From Dryas octopetala (taxonomy: Eukaryota; Streptophyta; Magnoliopsida; Rosales; Rosaceae), in the NCBI GenBank assembly GCA_963921425.1, contig OY992833.1, positions 17,773,738-17,837,737 of the forward strand: a DNA stretch of 64,000 nt. The letters are read 5' to 3'. The notes under the pieces are model-generated. The model was not told where the DNA came from and did not search any database. It saw only the letters and a program-made list of their open reading frames with translations. The translations under genes were made by a program, and so were the position numbers. The stretch's first letter is position 1; each line of letters opens with the position of its first letter. Below are positions 50,364-60,458 of the stretch, piece after piece.

Positions 50364-51347
50364 GAGTGGTTATATTCTCACCCCCTTGTCTTATTTTTCC
50401 ACCCATATTTTAATAAAATTGATAATGAAAAATTTATACTTTTGTAAAATGACTTCTAAGGACTTGACTAAAAAAAGAAAAAAATAAATCTACTCTACCT
50501 ACTCATTCTCTAGTCACACACCTCTTTACAACGACTTAAACTTCATAAACCCTAGAATCTTTTTATCTTTTTCTCATATCATTAATCATTTGATTACTGA
50601 ACATAAAACCATACAATACAAGCATAAATGATATGACTACCAAAATTTCGGTTATCAAAAGTCTCATTAGAAGTAACCACATGTTAAGGATCACAGGAAC
50701 CAAACACCATGAGGCAAATGTGTTAAGCTCCTTTATGGCTGCTCGTATAATTTAAGGTTTGTGCCGGTGATTTGCGTTCATAGCTAGTAAGCATATACCT
50801 ACAAACTAACAAGAAAAATTTTAAGATAGATAAAGTGAAAGCTGCAAACAATGATTCGACTTCTAGAATGAAAGCTTGGGCATCATTGAAAAATGGTCTC
50901 GATCACTTTGACAATTGCAGAAAAATAAACTTATATCCATCCAATAATTCATCCCTAAACTTCAAATTAAATCCCTAAAATCAATACTCAATTTCTAAAT
51001 CAAAAGAAACATTAAAATATAATGAATTCTTGATTTAAAACTATAAAAAAATTAAAAAGTAGGATATAGGATAATCATACCTTTTAATAGATGTATAGGC
51101 ATCAATCAAATAGTATCATTGATTTTGAGTTTTGGTTGTTTATAGAAAAAAGAAATTATGAAAAAAATGGGTTGATGATAATTAAGGGGGTGGGAAGAGT
51201 GTTTAGCAAGTGAATGTTTGAGTTGGTATATCAAATGGTACTGTAAGAATAATGAAAGGTGAGAAAAATATTTTTATATTTTTAATGGGGGTGTAAAAAT
51301 AAGATAGGCAAGAAAATAGGACATGAGGGTAAGAATATAAGCACTAT
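50364..51347. mobile_element. 984-bp inverted-repeat element, 9-bp target duplication
   Basis: TATGTGTAA is duplicated exactly (50355-50363, 51348-51356). The left end GAGTGGTTATATTCTCACCC matches the complement of the right end (AGTGCTTATATTCTTACCC). The interior is non-coding. About 200 bp of its left part recurs at 62569-62775. Confidence 0.8.
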
Positions 51348-51414
51348 TATGTGTAAACATTTACAATCCTATCACTATAACCCTAGAAACATTACGACAC
51401 CCCCAACTTCTAGT

Positions 51415-51625
51415 TCAAGCTAGTTTAAGAAACAAGTTACAGTTATTTTTCGTGGATAGAATATACAATGGATCTGAAGGAATCTAAGTTTAACACAGTG
51501 AGAATCACAACAATAGCAGAATTGATTAAATTTATATCGACACTGAACAAAAGAGTAGACAATTCAGAACACTAAAATCAAATAAAAGTGTATTCAAAAG
51601 AATCAGAAACATTACAATATTGTCT
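51415..51625 (-). pseudogene. Relic of an F-box gene 3' flank
   Basis: AAGTTTAACACAGTGAGAA, ACAATAGCAGAATTGAT, CAATTCAGA and ACTAAAATCA correspond in order to the sequence just 3' of the two intact F-box genes (53755-53885 and 60330-60440). No coding part remains. It marks a further lost copy of the duplicated block. Confidence 0.5.
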
Positions 51626-52435
51626 TTATTCCTCTTTAGAATTTTCAATGTGGTTTTATTCCATGGTGGTCACATAGGTCTTATTACCTAGAAGCCAAAG
51701 ATCCTGACTCCCCCACAATTAAGGGAACAATCAGTAGTTCAATAGGTTCAATGAACCACATTGTACATTAGTACATATATATAATATTCAATAATCCCTA
51801 TCAAAGTTTTCAAAAATATGTCTTAAGCTAAGAGCTGAGCTTCATGAGCTCCAACCTTAACAATTAAGCTTATAGCGAACCTAGAATTGGCAAGAGCCCT
51901 GAACCTGGGACTACCACACTCTAGTAACTAGAGGGAGGAAATGCTCGATCCCTATCAGACATGAAGTCAAAGAATTTAAAATGGGTTGTGAGCACATAGT
52001 CAGACCTCATTGACTAAGCCAGAGGGTGTGAAAGATATAACAAGTTAGAGATGGATCGAGCTCTGTGACGGTCGTTGTTCAATTCAATTCATGTAGTGGA
52101 TCAAGCTCAGCATTCATAATTCTCTTTATTCATACTATACCATCTCTTCTCTCATTCTTGTGTTTGAACAATCAACATAAATTACGTAATATTTTACAGT
52201 GGCACTAGAGAAAGTGGAAATCACATTTTACAAATTTTCTTCAATACATGTCCCCCGTGTGTACATAACTTTACTATTTTTTACTTACCAAAAAAAACTT
52301 CACTATTTTTTAATCATCCCACCATCATTCTTATCTGCAGAAAAGAAGCAATGTGTATAAAGAAATAATTGTTGCATAAAACAATCGATCTGCAGTTGGT
52401 GGAAGAATTGATATTATGATATAATATATATCAAT

Positions 52436-52810
52436 GCAAGCTCTTTTTATGAGGTATACCTTATTGGGGCCCACACGAGTCGTTTTGTGTCGATCCGAAC
52501 CGTTCATTTTTTACATCTCCATTGATAGATCATCCTTGCAAAAAATTAGCTAAATCGGAAATTATTTACCTATCTAACTTTGATCAAATAAATGGATGAA
52601 CCAAATATTTTCGATGAAACCGTCCATTTGTTTTATCAAAGTTAGATAGGTAAATGATTTCCGATTTGGCTAATTTTTTGTAAGAATGATCTATCAATTG
52701 AGATATAAAAAATGAATGGTTCAGATCGACACAAAACGACTCGTGTGAGCTCCAACAAGATCATACCTCAACATAAATAAGTTGAAGTATACCTCAATAG
52801 AAGAAGCTTG
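52436..52810. mobile_element. 375-bp hairpin MITE
   Basis: The arms run from CAAGCTCTTTTTATGAGGTAT through CACACGAGTCGTTTTGTG and GAACCGTTCATTTTTTACAT to a short centre and back. The flanks TATATCAAT and TATACCAAT (52427-52435, 52811-52819) match at eight of nine. The interior core AAATCGGAAAT and its mirror are shared with the hairpins at 34427 and 28260. Confidence 0.75.
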
Positions 52811-52976
52811 TATACCAATAAATCTCCGTTAGTGTAATTAAACGATTCCCACTTGACTGTAAAGAAATGATTGTGGAATAATTGATATTATTATTATATA
52901 ATATACATATATATATATATATATCTCATTTAACTCCCATTTAATTATACTAAAGATTCCTACTACATAAAATGAT

Positions 52977-52981
<5 letters not shown>

Positions 52982-53054
<73 letters not shown>
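52982..53054. repeat. (GA)n microsatellite, left edge of block A
   Basis: A GA run of about 73 bp with one AA interruption. The corresponding run of block B is at 59753-59808, so the microsatellite was duplicated with the F-box block. Confidence 0.9.
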
Positions 53055-53056
<2 letters not shown>

Positions 53057-53288
53057 GGAAGCGATCAGACAGAAGTCAGAAAAGTATAAGAAATTTTGGT
53101 GAGATTGAATAAGAAACTTGGAAGTTAAGGCAATTCTTGCACATGTTGTCAATGATCAAATGCAATTAGTTTTGATTTTTCATTGACACTCTAGCAGTGG
53201 TTCTGCATTGTATATTTGTTACTTAATTTTATCCATATGCGCATGATTGCTGTTTAAGTACTACTGATCATGAGATCGATCGCAGCAA

Positions 53289-53546
53289 ATGGTGACTATC
53301 TATAATCCATTGCCTGCAGCTGAAGCAGTAGCTAGCAACCAAGAACACCAGCCAGTAAAGTCTCTTCTCAGCATCAAAAAGCCTCTCCAACCAGTGGCTC
53401 ACTCTCATCTCCAAACCTCAATGCTGTCACAACCACCACAGTCTTGCCTCTGCAGGCATCATCTTGTGTCAAATCCTGGTCTCATCGGCGGCAGCAGCAA
53501 CTTCTATCCAGAGAAGGGCAGTCATGACATTGCCTCTGGAATGTGA
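53289..53546 (+). pseudogene. F-box remnant, plus strand, block A
   Basis: Open for 85 codons, but the family signal is split over two frames: AEAVASNQEHQPVKSLL in one, then KSLSNQWLTLISKPQCC and HSLASAGIILCQIL after a +1 shift. Only the first 60-70 residues of an F-box gene are represented. It converges on the intact minus-strand gene 354 bp away. Confidence 0.65.
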
Positions 53547-53899
53547 AGTCGGTGCCCATCTCCTCTCTCAAAAAGAACAGAGAAGAAAGACTGAAAGACT
53601 GTTTTGGGGATAGAAACTTCAAGAGTGAATCAACTTCTAATCTAAGCTAATTTGAAATGGAAGAAAAATGGTTGAGCTACCACAGCTCAGCAAGCAACTA
53701 CATAAAGTTAGTAAGTCATTCACACAGAGAATATAAAAATGACCTAATTAAGGAATCGAAGTATAACACCAAAGTGAGAAATAACAAAACTAACAATAGC
53801 AATAGAAGTGAATTGATCAAGTTCACATGAACGAAACTGAAAATTGGAGCAGAAAATTCAGAGAATTAAAATGACATGCAAGTCTACTCAGAAATACCA

Positions 53900-55096
53900 T
53901 TAGACACAAGCCAAAGTCTCCATATACTGATAAGTACTATGCCACCCAACTTGTAAATCATTCTTAGTCTGATATCCTTTGGGAGTTAAGTCACAGAGTT
54001 TCTTAAAGGTCCTATCCCTAAGATTATAAGAGATGACCTTACAAGGAATATGCACCAACAGTGATGAATCCTCCTCATTATCCTCATTATCTTCTCGAGC
54101 AACAGAGAAAACAACAAATGAATAATAATACCAGTCATGGGGGTCCCAACAGTCGTCCTCAAGTATGTCCGGAAATTCAGATATTATCGGGTGAAGATCA
54201 ACATAGTACTTTAGAGACCAGCCAGAGTAGTCCATTCCCATCTCCAGCACAACAAATTTAGTAACATCACCCTCATAATTTTCAACACGATACAAACGAC
54301 CATGGGACTTGCCAAAATATCTAGACTCCAAAAGCATGGAACTTCGGGAATTAGGTACCACCACTCCAAAACGCTCTTCATCTATGTTATAGTGTACCAA
54401 CGTACCTTCCGTGTCAATCCAATGAATTGCACTATTGCAGTATACCCCATTACTAAAGTCCACATCACTAAAGCTGATACCAAATGAATCACGGAAAGTA
54501 GATTTTGCGAGCCTCCAACTTCGAGACTCAGACGAATATATCTCAACCTCAACTTTTGTCGGATAGTCGATATGTGCATCAATGTTCCGAACGCAGATCA
54601 CCTTGTAATGAAGCGATTTGGAAGGGTCAAAAGCCAAAGAAACACTACAAATGTATGTGGATTTAATAGTAGCTGGAAGTGTCAAGATCTTGTTGGTGGT
54701 GGGATTGACAGCATAATATTTGCGGGTTGTGTCTGTTTCGCTGCAGGAACCGCACAGAAGCAAGCCATTGCAGGAGTCCAGGATTTGTAAGCCTGCGAGG
54801 TCTTGGATGAAATTGAGAGGTTCTGAGGGACACCCAGAGGGGTTTTCATTGTTGGGAAGAGATATGCAGTAGAAACCATGATATAGCATATGGGAGAAGA
54901 AGCCGGAGATCTTAGGGTTTGGGTTTTGGAGGGTGTGGCGGTCACAGAATTTGGGGTTGGTGATAAGAGACAGCCAATGCTTGGAGACGCATTTGAAGCG
55001 GAGCAAATACCGAGCCGGTATGCAAAGAAGGATTTGTGTAAGGAGGTCTTCGTTGTTGGCTACAGCTTCTCCTGAATTGGGACAGATACTCTGCAT
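53900..55096 (-). CDS. F-box protein, At5g07610-like (block A)
   Basis: Predicted substrate adaptor of an SCF ubiquitin ligase. Single exon, 398 residues, complete. The N-terminal F-box at about 17-57 (DLLTQILLCIPARYLLRFKCVSKHWLSLI region) would bind SKP1. The F-box-associated domain follows, with family landmarks LQILDSCNGLLLCGS, YYAVNPTTNKILTLP, SLAFDPSKSLHYKVICVRN, VEIYSSESRSWRL and GVYCNSAIHWI. The substrate is unknown. The start MQSICPNSGEAVANNEDLL is shared with the paralogue at 60459-61667; a TATATG motif lies about 55 bp upstream. The protein carries a single SHGRLYRVENY segment, where the paralogue has two. Acidic C-terminal stretch (EDNEDNEEDSS). Confidence 0.88.
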   Translation of the reverse strand: MQSICPNSGEAVANNEDLLTQILLCIPARYLLRFKCVSKHWLSLITNPKFCDRHTLQNPNPKISGFFSHMLYHGFYCISLPNNENPSGCPSEPLNFIQDLAGLQILDSCNGLLLCGSCSETDTTRKYYAVNPTTNKILTLPATIKSTYICSVSLAFDPSKSLHYKVICVRNIDAHIDYPTKVEVEIYSSESRSWRLAKSTFRDSFGISFSDVDFSNGVYCNSAIHWIDTEGTLVHYNIDEERFGVVVPNSRSSMLLESRYFGKSHGRLYRVENYEGDVTKFVVLEMGMDYSGWSLKYYVDLHPIISEFPDILEDDCWDPHDWYYYSFVVFSVAREDNEDNEEDSSLLVHIPCKVISYNLRDRTFKKLCDLTPKGYQTKNDLQVGWHSTYQYMETLACV

Positions 55097-55339
55097 TTTG
55101 CCCTAGGGTTTTGTTTCAATGGGAGACTGAAGAAGAGGGTGTCATACATATAGCAAGATAGAGATCCGGCCCAGCCCACTACTCGTTCCTTGTTAAAATA
55201 TAAGCCCAACAATAAGCCCATGTTAGTTGCTGCATAGGTTAAGTCAATATCCATTCAAAAGAAAGAATTAGTCAGTGCACCCTGGAGAAAAAAAAAATAT
55301 ATATATATAATAAATTACTCTTGAAAACAAAAAAAATTG

Positions 55340-55634
55340 ATTTTCCAGAAAATTTAGAATTTTCAAACTAATTCCCCGAATTTTCTGGAAAATACTAAAC
55401 GTCAATTTGATAATTTGATCCCAAATAAAAATAGTAGTAGTCAAGACGAGTCCATAGAAATTTTCGGAGAATTTTTTCATATCCTGAGCTATATTTGGTG
55501 AATTTTTAAAGTGTGTCTAGGGATCAAATTAATGTTCGGTAATAAAAATGAAGGATGACATTGAGTGAAAATGCACTTTAAGAACCAAATTAGTGTTTTT
55601 GTGAAAATTGAGGGACTATTTGTAATGAAAAGCC
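55340..55634. mobile_element. Half copy of the 25.3-kb foldback family
   Basis: AATTGATTTTCCAGAAAATT, CGTCAATTTGATAATTTGAT, AGTAGTAGTCAAGACGAGTC, ATATCCTGAGCTATATTTG and AAGTGTGTCTAGGGA follow the right arm of 25303-25837 in order, ending at GAAAAGCC. The opposite arm is missing. Confidence 0.75.
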
Positions 55635-56061
55635 AAATTTTTATTTGGCTTATTTCCAAAGGGAAGTTGCAGCTACGCACATATTGGTGGTGCACAAGGT
55701 GCCTTCTGAGTCTTTGCTCATTGAAGCACCTTGTTGTTAATGCATCATGTTCACTTTGTGATCATCCTGTAGAGTCATTTCCCTTCATCACTTACTGCTC
55801 ACTTGTTCTAGTTGTTGAGATCTAATATCATCCACATATTGGTGGAAATTGGAATATGATTCTGCCCTTGTTATGAATCTAATCATGAGTCAATGGGTTG
55901 CTTGACAGACCGTAAGCATTTCTTGTTGGGGACATGGACTTGCAACATTAACCCTGTTTACAGTTAATGTAATTTTGCACCTGATAGATTTGCTCACTTA
56001 GGCTATTATTCTCTATACCACTTGGCCTATTGAGGCACCGCGTGTTATATAAAAAGTGGAA

Positions 56062-56130
56062 CTTCAAAAGTGAATTAACTCCTAATCTAGGAAAAATTGT
56101 GAGCTACCATAGTTCAATAAACAATTACTT
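56062..56130 (-). pseudogene. Relic of an F-box block flank
   Basis: ACTTCAAAAGTGAATTAACTCC, TAATCTAG and GTGAGCTACCATAGTTCA match the stretches at 53608-53690 and 60204-60280 between the remnant and the intact gene. It is cut at its right by the Harbinger-like element starting at 56132. Confidence 0.6.
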
Positions 56131-57179
56131 AGAGCATGTGCAATGCAAGGTCAATAGGAGAGTTCGGTTCAATATATTGACATTGTGAAAGAAAAAATGC
56201 TTGCAATGGGAGGTCAATAGTCAATTATTGAACTGACTTATCAATAGCCAAAGCAAAAAAATTTACAAAACTATTGCCAATTAACATAACCGAGACACGG
56301 TGGGACCCACTAATGGACAAAAGTGCCAAGAGGAGAGAGAGTGTTCTAAGTGGATGGAGGTGAGTGGCCGGAGGTGAGGGGAGAGAGTATGCGTGGGCCC
56401 GTGCCAGCAGCAATTGTCTCACTTGTGGCCAGGTGGAAATCATATATTGATTGGTTTATTTTTAATTAAACCAACTGAACGTTCCTGGCACCAAAAAAAA
56501 AAAAACCAATTGAATGTTTTAAAACCAATTACAAGGAAAATTATTTGGTGTAACTAATACACCATCACGTGGTGTAACCGATACATCATCACGTGGTATA
56601 ACTAATCCAACGTGTAAATGTATTGTTAAACGGTATGTTTATTTCTATATGTATAGTATTAATAGTGCCTAATTTTAAACCCCCAAGTTACAGTAAAAAT
56701 TTGCATCCGCCGCCCACCTTTTAGGAACTCTCCCAAAACCCCCTAGCACTTGCATTTCCTTTTCTACCCTGCTATCGTCCCATGCATCAGCTGACGCAAG
56801 CCCACTACCTCTACTCTTGAGCTCACGCTAAGCAACTAGCAACCTTACATTAATTTTCTTATTATTTTTAAATTTTTTAACGGCAATAATGCCTGCTACA
56901 GGTTTACCCTTAAGTTGAGTAAAAAAATTGCTTTTAGCTTCAACTGGGGATTGAACCCGAGACCACCAGAGGCATTTAACAGTCACCCTACAATGGAGGT
57001 TTGTGACTTCTGTGTTAATATAGATAATTAATGATATTTATAAACATTTTAACATATTTGAAATCTTTCTTATTTCAATGTTTAATTTTATAAATTAAGT
57101 CTAATTATTTTTTTATTGCAAATTTAGTGTAATTTTTTCCATTTTAATTGAGAGTAATTTTTTTATTGAAAATTTAGTG

Positions 57180-57720
57180 TAACTGTTTTTAATTTTTCAA
57201 TGATCGATTTTTTAGTTTCAATGATCGATTTTCAGTTTTAGTGACCGATTCAGTTTCAGTGATCAATTCAGTTTCAGTGATTTTTTTTTTTTTTTCAGTT
57301 TCAGTTTTAGTGATCATTTTTTTAGTTTTAGATATCAATTTTTCAGTTTTAGTGATCATTTTTTTAGTTTCAGTTATAGAATTTCAATTTCAATTATCGT
57401 TTTTCCAGTTTCAGTTATCAGTTCAATTTCAATTTCAATTTCTGTTCTCGATTTTTCAGTTTAAGTGATCATATTTTTCAGTTTCAGTTATCGATTTTTT
57501 AGTTTTAGTGATCATTTTTTCAGTCTCAGCTATAGATTTTCAGTTTCAGTTATAGTTTTTTCAGTTTCAGTTATTGATTTTCAGTTTCAGTAATGGATTC
57601 AATTTCAGTAATCGATTTTTTTTTGTTTTAGTTATCGATTTTTTAGTTTTAGTGATCAATTTTTTTTAGCTTTAGTGATCATTTTTTCAGTTTCAATTAT
57701 CGATTTTTAGTTTCATTGAT
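57180..57720. repeat. Degenerate CAGTTTCAGTGATC array
   Basis: More than 20 loose units of CAGTTTyAGTGATCGATTTTT with variable spacing. The complement contains CACTGAAACTG, the same word found in the 30-bp array of copy 1 at 18697-18843, so the two arrays are related. Confidence 0.8.
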
Positions 57721-58159
57721 CGCTTCCACTGGCCCGTCCCATTGACACACTAGCATAGTCCGCTACTTCTTGAGCCACTACTTGCCACACAGGCTCTACT
57801 ATATAACAAGCCTTTATGTGCAAAAAATTATAAGAATTTGCACAGAAAGTGACTCGAACTCAAGTCAAGCACATACAAAAAATAGTTACACTACTTTGTA
57901 ATAAAAATAAATAATTACACTATTTTGAAATAAAAAAAATAGTTACACTAATTTTCAATAAAAATAGACAAATTAAAATTTGAAATTAAATATCTATAAA
58001 AATGTATAAATATAGTTAATTCTATTACACTTACACAAGTTGCAACTTGGTTGAGTTGGTTGTGCTTCCCATTTGTACAAGGTCTGTTGTTCAAACATTG
58101 ATTTGTTCATTTTTCACCCAACTTGTTTTTTCAATTTTTTAGATATGGGATGGAGATAG

Positions 58160-58735
58160 TGCTAGACTAAGCTATGTCAGCAAGTGGATCATGCAGTTGG
58201 GTGAGAGGCACAACTAGAATTATAACAAAAATAAAAGTGTGGATCATGTAGCTAGGCAATGTCAGCGAGTGAATCATGCAGCTGGGCGATGTCAGCGAGT
58301 GGATCATGCAGCTTGGTGAGGGGCACAACTGTAATTATAACAAAAATAAAAGTGTGGATCATGCAGCGAGTGAATCATGTAGCTGGGTGATGTCAGCGAG
58401 TGAATCATGTAGCTGGGTGATGTCAGCGAGTGGATCATGCAGCTGGGTGAGGGGCACAACTGAAATTATAACAAAAATAAAAGTGTGGATCATGCAGCTT
58501 GGCGATGTCAGCGAGTGAATCATGCAGCTAGGTGATGTCAGCAGCTGGGTGATGTTAGCAAGTAGATCATGCAGCTGGGTGAGGGGCACAACTGGAATTA
58601 TAACAAAAATAAAAGTGTGGATCATGCAGCTGGTGATGTCAATGAGTGAATCATGCAGCTGGGTGATGTCAGTGATGTGCACATGTGCAGTAATTGGAAA
58701 GGGGCACAATTGAAATTATAACAAAAATAAAAGTC
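58160..58735. repeat. Compound repeat with GATCATGCAGCTGGG units
   Basis: Higher-order units consist of GGATCATGCAGCTGGGTGA, GGGGCACAACT and AATTATAACAAAAATAAAAG, separated by one to four short GATGTCAGCGAGTGAATCAT sub-units. Long frames on both strands here (58276-58518 +, 58359-58709 -) result from repeat periodicity. Confidence 0.8.
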
Positions 58736-59745
58736 AACAGTAGCTATATATCCATTAACTTGGGGGTTTAGACAAAAATTTAAGTAAAATAGGGGGTTAT
58801 GAATTAACTACAAAAATGGTTAGAAGTTATGAATTAACTAAAATAGAATTAGGGGGTTTATAATTATTTACTATAGTATTAATAACATCTATTTTTATTT
58901 TGACACATGTATTGGTTATCCCACGTGGCCGTATATCGGTTACACAAAATAATTTCTCCAATTACAGGGGCATGATTGCTTTAAAACGAATTGATTATTG
59001 CAACAAATTGGTTTTTATTATATTAATTATGGTTTTTTATTAATATACTTGTATTTTATACTATAATCTAAAATAGAGAACTTAAAATTTAGATATTAAT
59101 TTAAATTATTAAAAAATATTAAATATTTGGTTCATTTTAAAGATATCATTGACATAATTTTAAGAGAGACTTAGAGTTCAATCCATTTTAAGAGTTTTTC
59201 TTAGACTAAGACCGGTAGTGATTTAGAGTTTTTAATTAAATCCTTTTATTTTTCTTCTTTAACGGATTTATGTTAGGTTTTAACTCTAAACCTAAAATCT
59301 CGGAGTTAAAACCTAACATGCAGTCTCTACAAAGTCCATTCTACACCCTAGGAGGGGAAATACCCTTCAAATAGGGGGAAATACCCTTCAAATTGAGAAA
59401 TGACTTTATTATGAATTAAAATGATTTTCTTATAAATTTTAAAATACTTCCGATCTCCATCTAAAAATTGTTTTTTAAAAGGATCTAAGTCTAATTATCT
59501 CTAATTTTAATGATATAATATTTGAAATAAATAAATTTAAAAATTGTAATTTGTAAGAGAATATACGAAAATATAAAACACAGATAGCAATTGACGCATG
59601 CTATTTTAATAAGCTTGTATTGACATTGTGCATTGTACATGCTCTTATTGTTAAGTCAATTTTCTTAGATGGCAGAGCCCAAAATCCCGAAGTTAAACCA
59701 TAACATAAACATTGACAAAGTTCGACGAAAGATGCGAACGTTTGC

Positions 59746-59752
<7 letters not shown>

Positions 59753-59808
<56 letters not shown>
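59753..59808. repeat. (GA)n microsatellite, left edge of block B
   Basis: A GA run of about 56 bp, the counterpart of 52982-53054. Confidence 0.9.
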
Positions 59809-59810
<2 letters not shown>

Positions 59811-60005
59811 CAGAAAAGAATCAGATTTTTCGTGAGATTGAATAGGAAACTTGGAAGTTAAGCGAATTCTTGCAAATGTTGTCAATGACCAAATGCAAAT
59901 GGTTTTACTTTTTCATTGAGACTTGTGGTTCAGTATTGTATATTTGTTGCTAAATTTTAGCCATATGCGCATTAATGCTGTTTAAGTACTAGTGTACTAC
60001 TGATC

Positions 60006-60215
60006 ATGAGATCTGAAAGCAGAAAAATGGTGACACTCAATGATCCATTGCCTGTAAAGTCTCTTCTCAGATTCAAATCTGTCTCCAACCCTCAATTCTG
60101 TCACCACCACCGTAGTCTTGCTTCTAAAGGCATCATCTTGTGTCAAATCGTGGCAACAGCAACTTCGAATCCAGAGGAGGATAGAGTGCTTTGGGAATAC
60201 AAACTTCAAAAGTGA
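60006..60215 (+). pseudogene. F-box remnant, plus strand, block B
   Basis: A frame of 69 codons retaining NDPLPVKSLLRFKSVSNPQF and CHHHRSLASKGI of an F-box start, with the usual HWLxLI segment deleted. The tail (LCQIVATATSNPEEDRVLWE) is not F-box sequence I recognise. It converges on the intact gene 244 bp away. Could be transcribed but is unlikely to make an F-box protein. Confidence 0.6.
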
Positions 60216-60458
60216 ATCAACTTCTAATCTAAGCTAATTTGAAATGGGAGAAAAAAGAATGAGCTAACACAGCTCAGCAAGCAAATACATATACTTAGTA
60301 AGACATTCACAGAGAATATAAAAAAGATGACAAAATGAGAAATAACATTCCCAACAATAGCAATAGAAGTTCATTGATCAAGTTCACATGATCGAAACTG
60401 AAAATAGGAGCAGAAAACTCAGAACTAAAATCACATGCAAGTCTATTCATAAACACCA

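Larger units (their letters stand above)
52982..55285. repeat. Duplicated F-box block A
   Basis: From the GA run to GTCAGTGCACCC this segment is collinear with 59753-61850: a shared GTGAGATTGAATA-GAAACTTGGAAG stretch, a plus-strand F-box remnant, the minus-strand intact F-box gene, its promoter (GCTATATGTATGA), and the AAAGAATTA-TCAGTGCACCC edge. Upstream of the GA run and beyond the edge the two loci differ. Confidence 0.85.
56663..58873. mobile_element. 2.2-kb Mutator-like element, TAGTGCC family, copy 2
   Basis: Begins TAGTGCCTAATTTTAAACCC and ends GGGTTTATAATTATTTACTA, whose complement gives TAGTAAATAATTATAAACCC. TAGTATTAA is duplicated exactly (56654-56662, 58874-58882). The ends and subterminal C-rich (left) and G-rich (right) zones match copy 1. 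Inside are a CAGTTTCAGTGATC-type array (57180-57720), tRNA-box-like stretches facing each other (about 56944-57000 and 58030-58100), and an array around GATCATGCAGCTGGGTGA (58160-58735). No transposase. Confidence 0.8.
56132..59644. mobile_element. PIF/Harbinger-like element, copy B, interrupted
   Basis: The left end GAGCATGTGCAATGC and the right end GCATTGTACATGCTC are inverted repeats with TTA on both sides (56129-56131, 59645-59647). The AT-rich interior near 59000-59180 matches the middle of copy A (20562-21167) in inverted orientation. The 2.2-kb TAGTGCC element (56663-58873) is inserted inside it, so this insertion is the older. A third segment near 59200-59400 is not explained by copy A. 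Confidence 0.7.

Noticed and set aside
56944..57000. A functional tRNA gene
   Set aside because: Only a B-box-like stretch is recognisable; no complete cloverleaf can be drawn by eye.
58276..58713. Long frames on both strands with repeated CSWVMSASE-type peptides
   Set aside because: They mirror the periodicity of a compound DNA repeat inside the TAGTGCC element; no homology.
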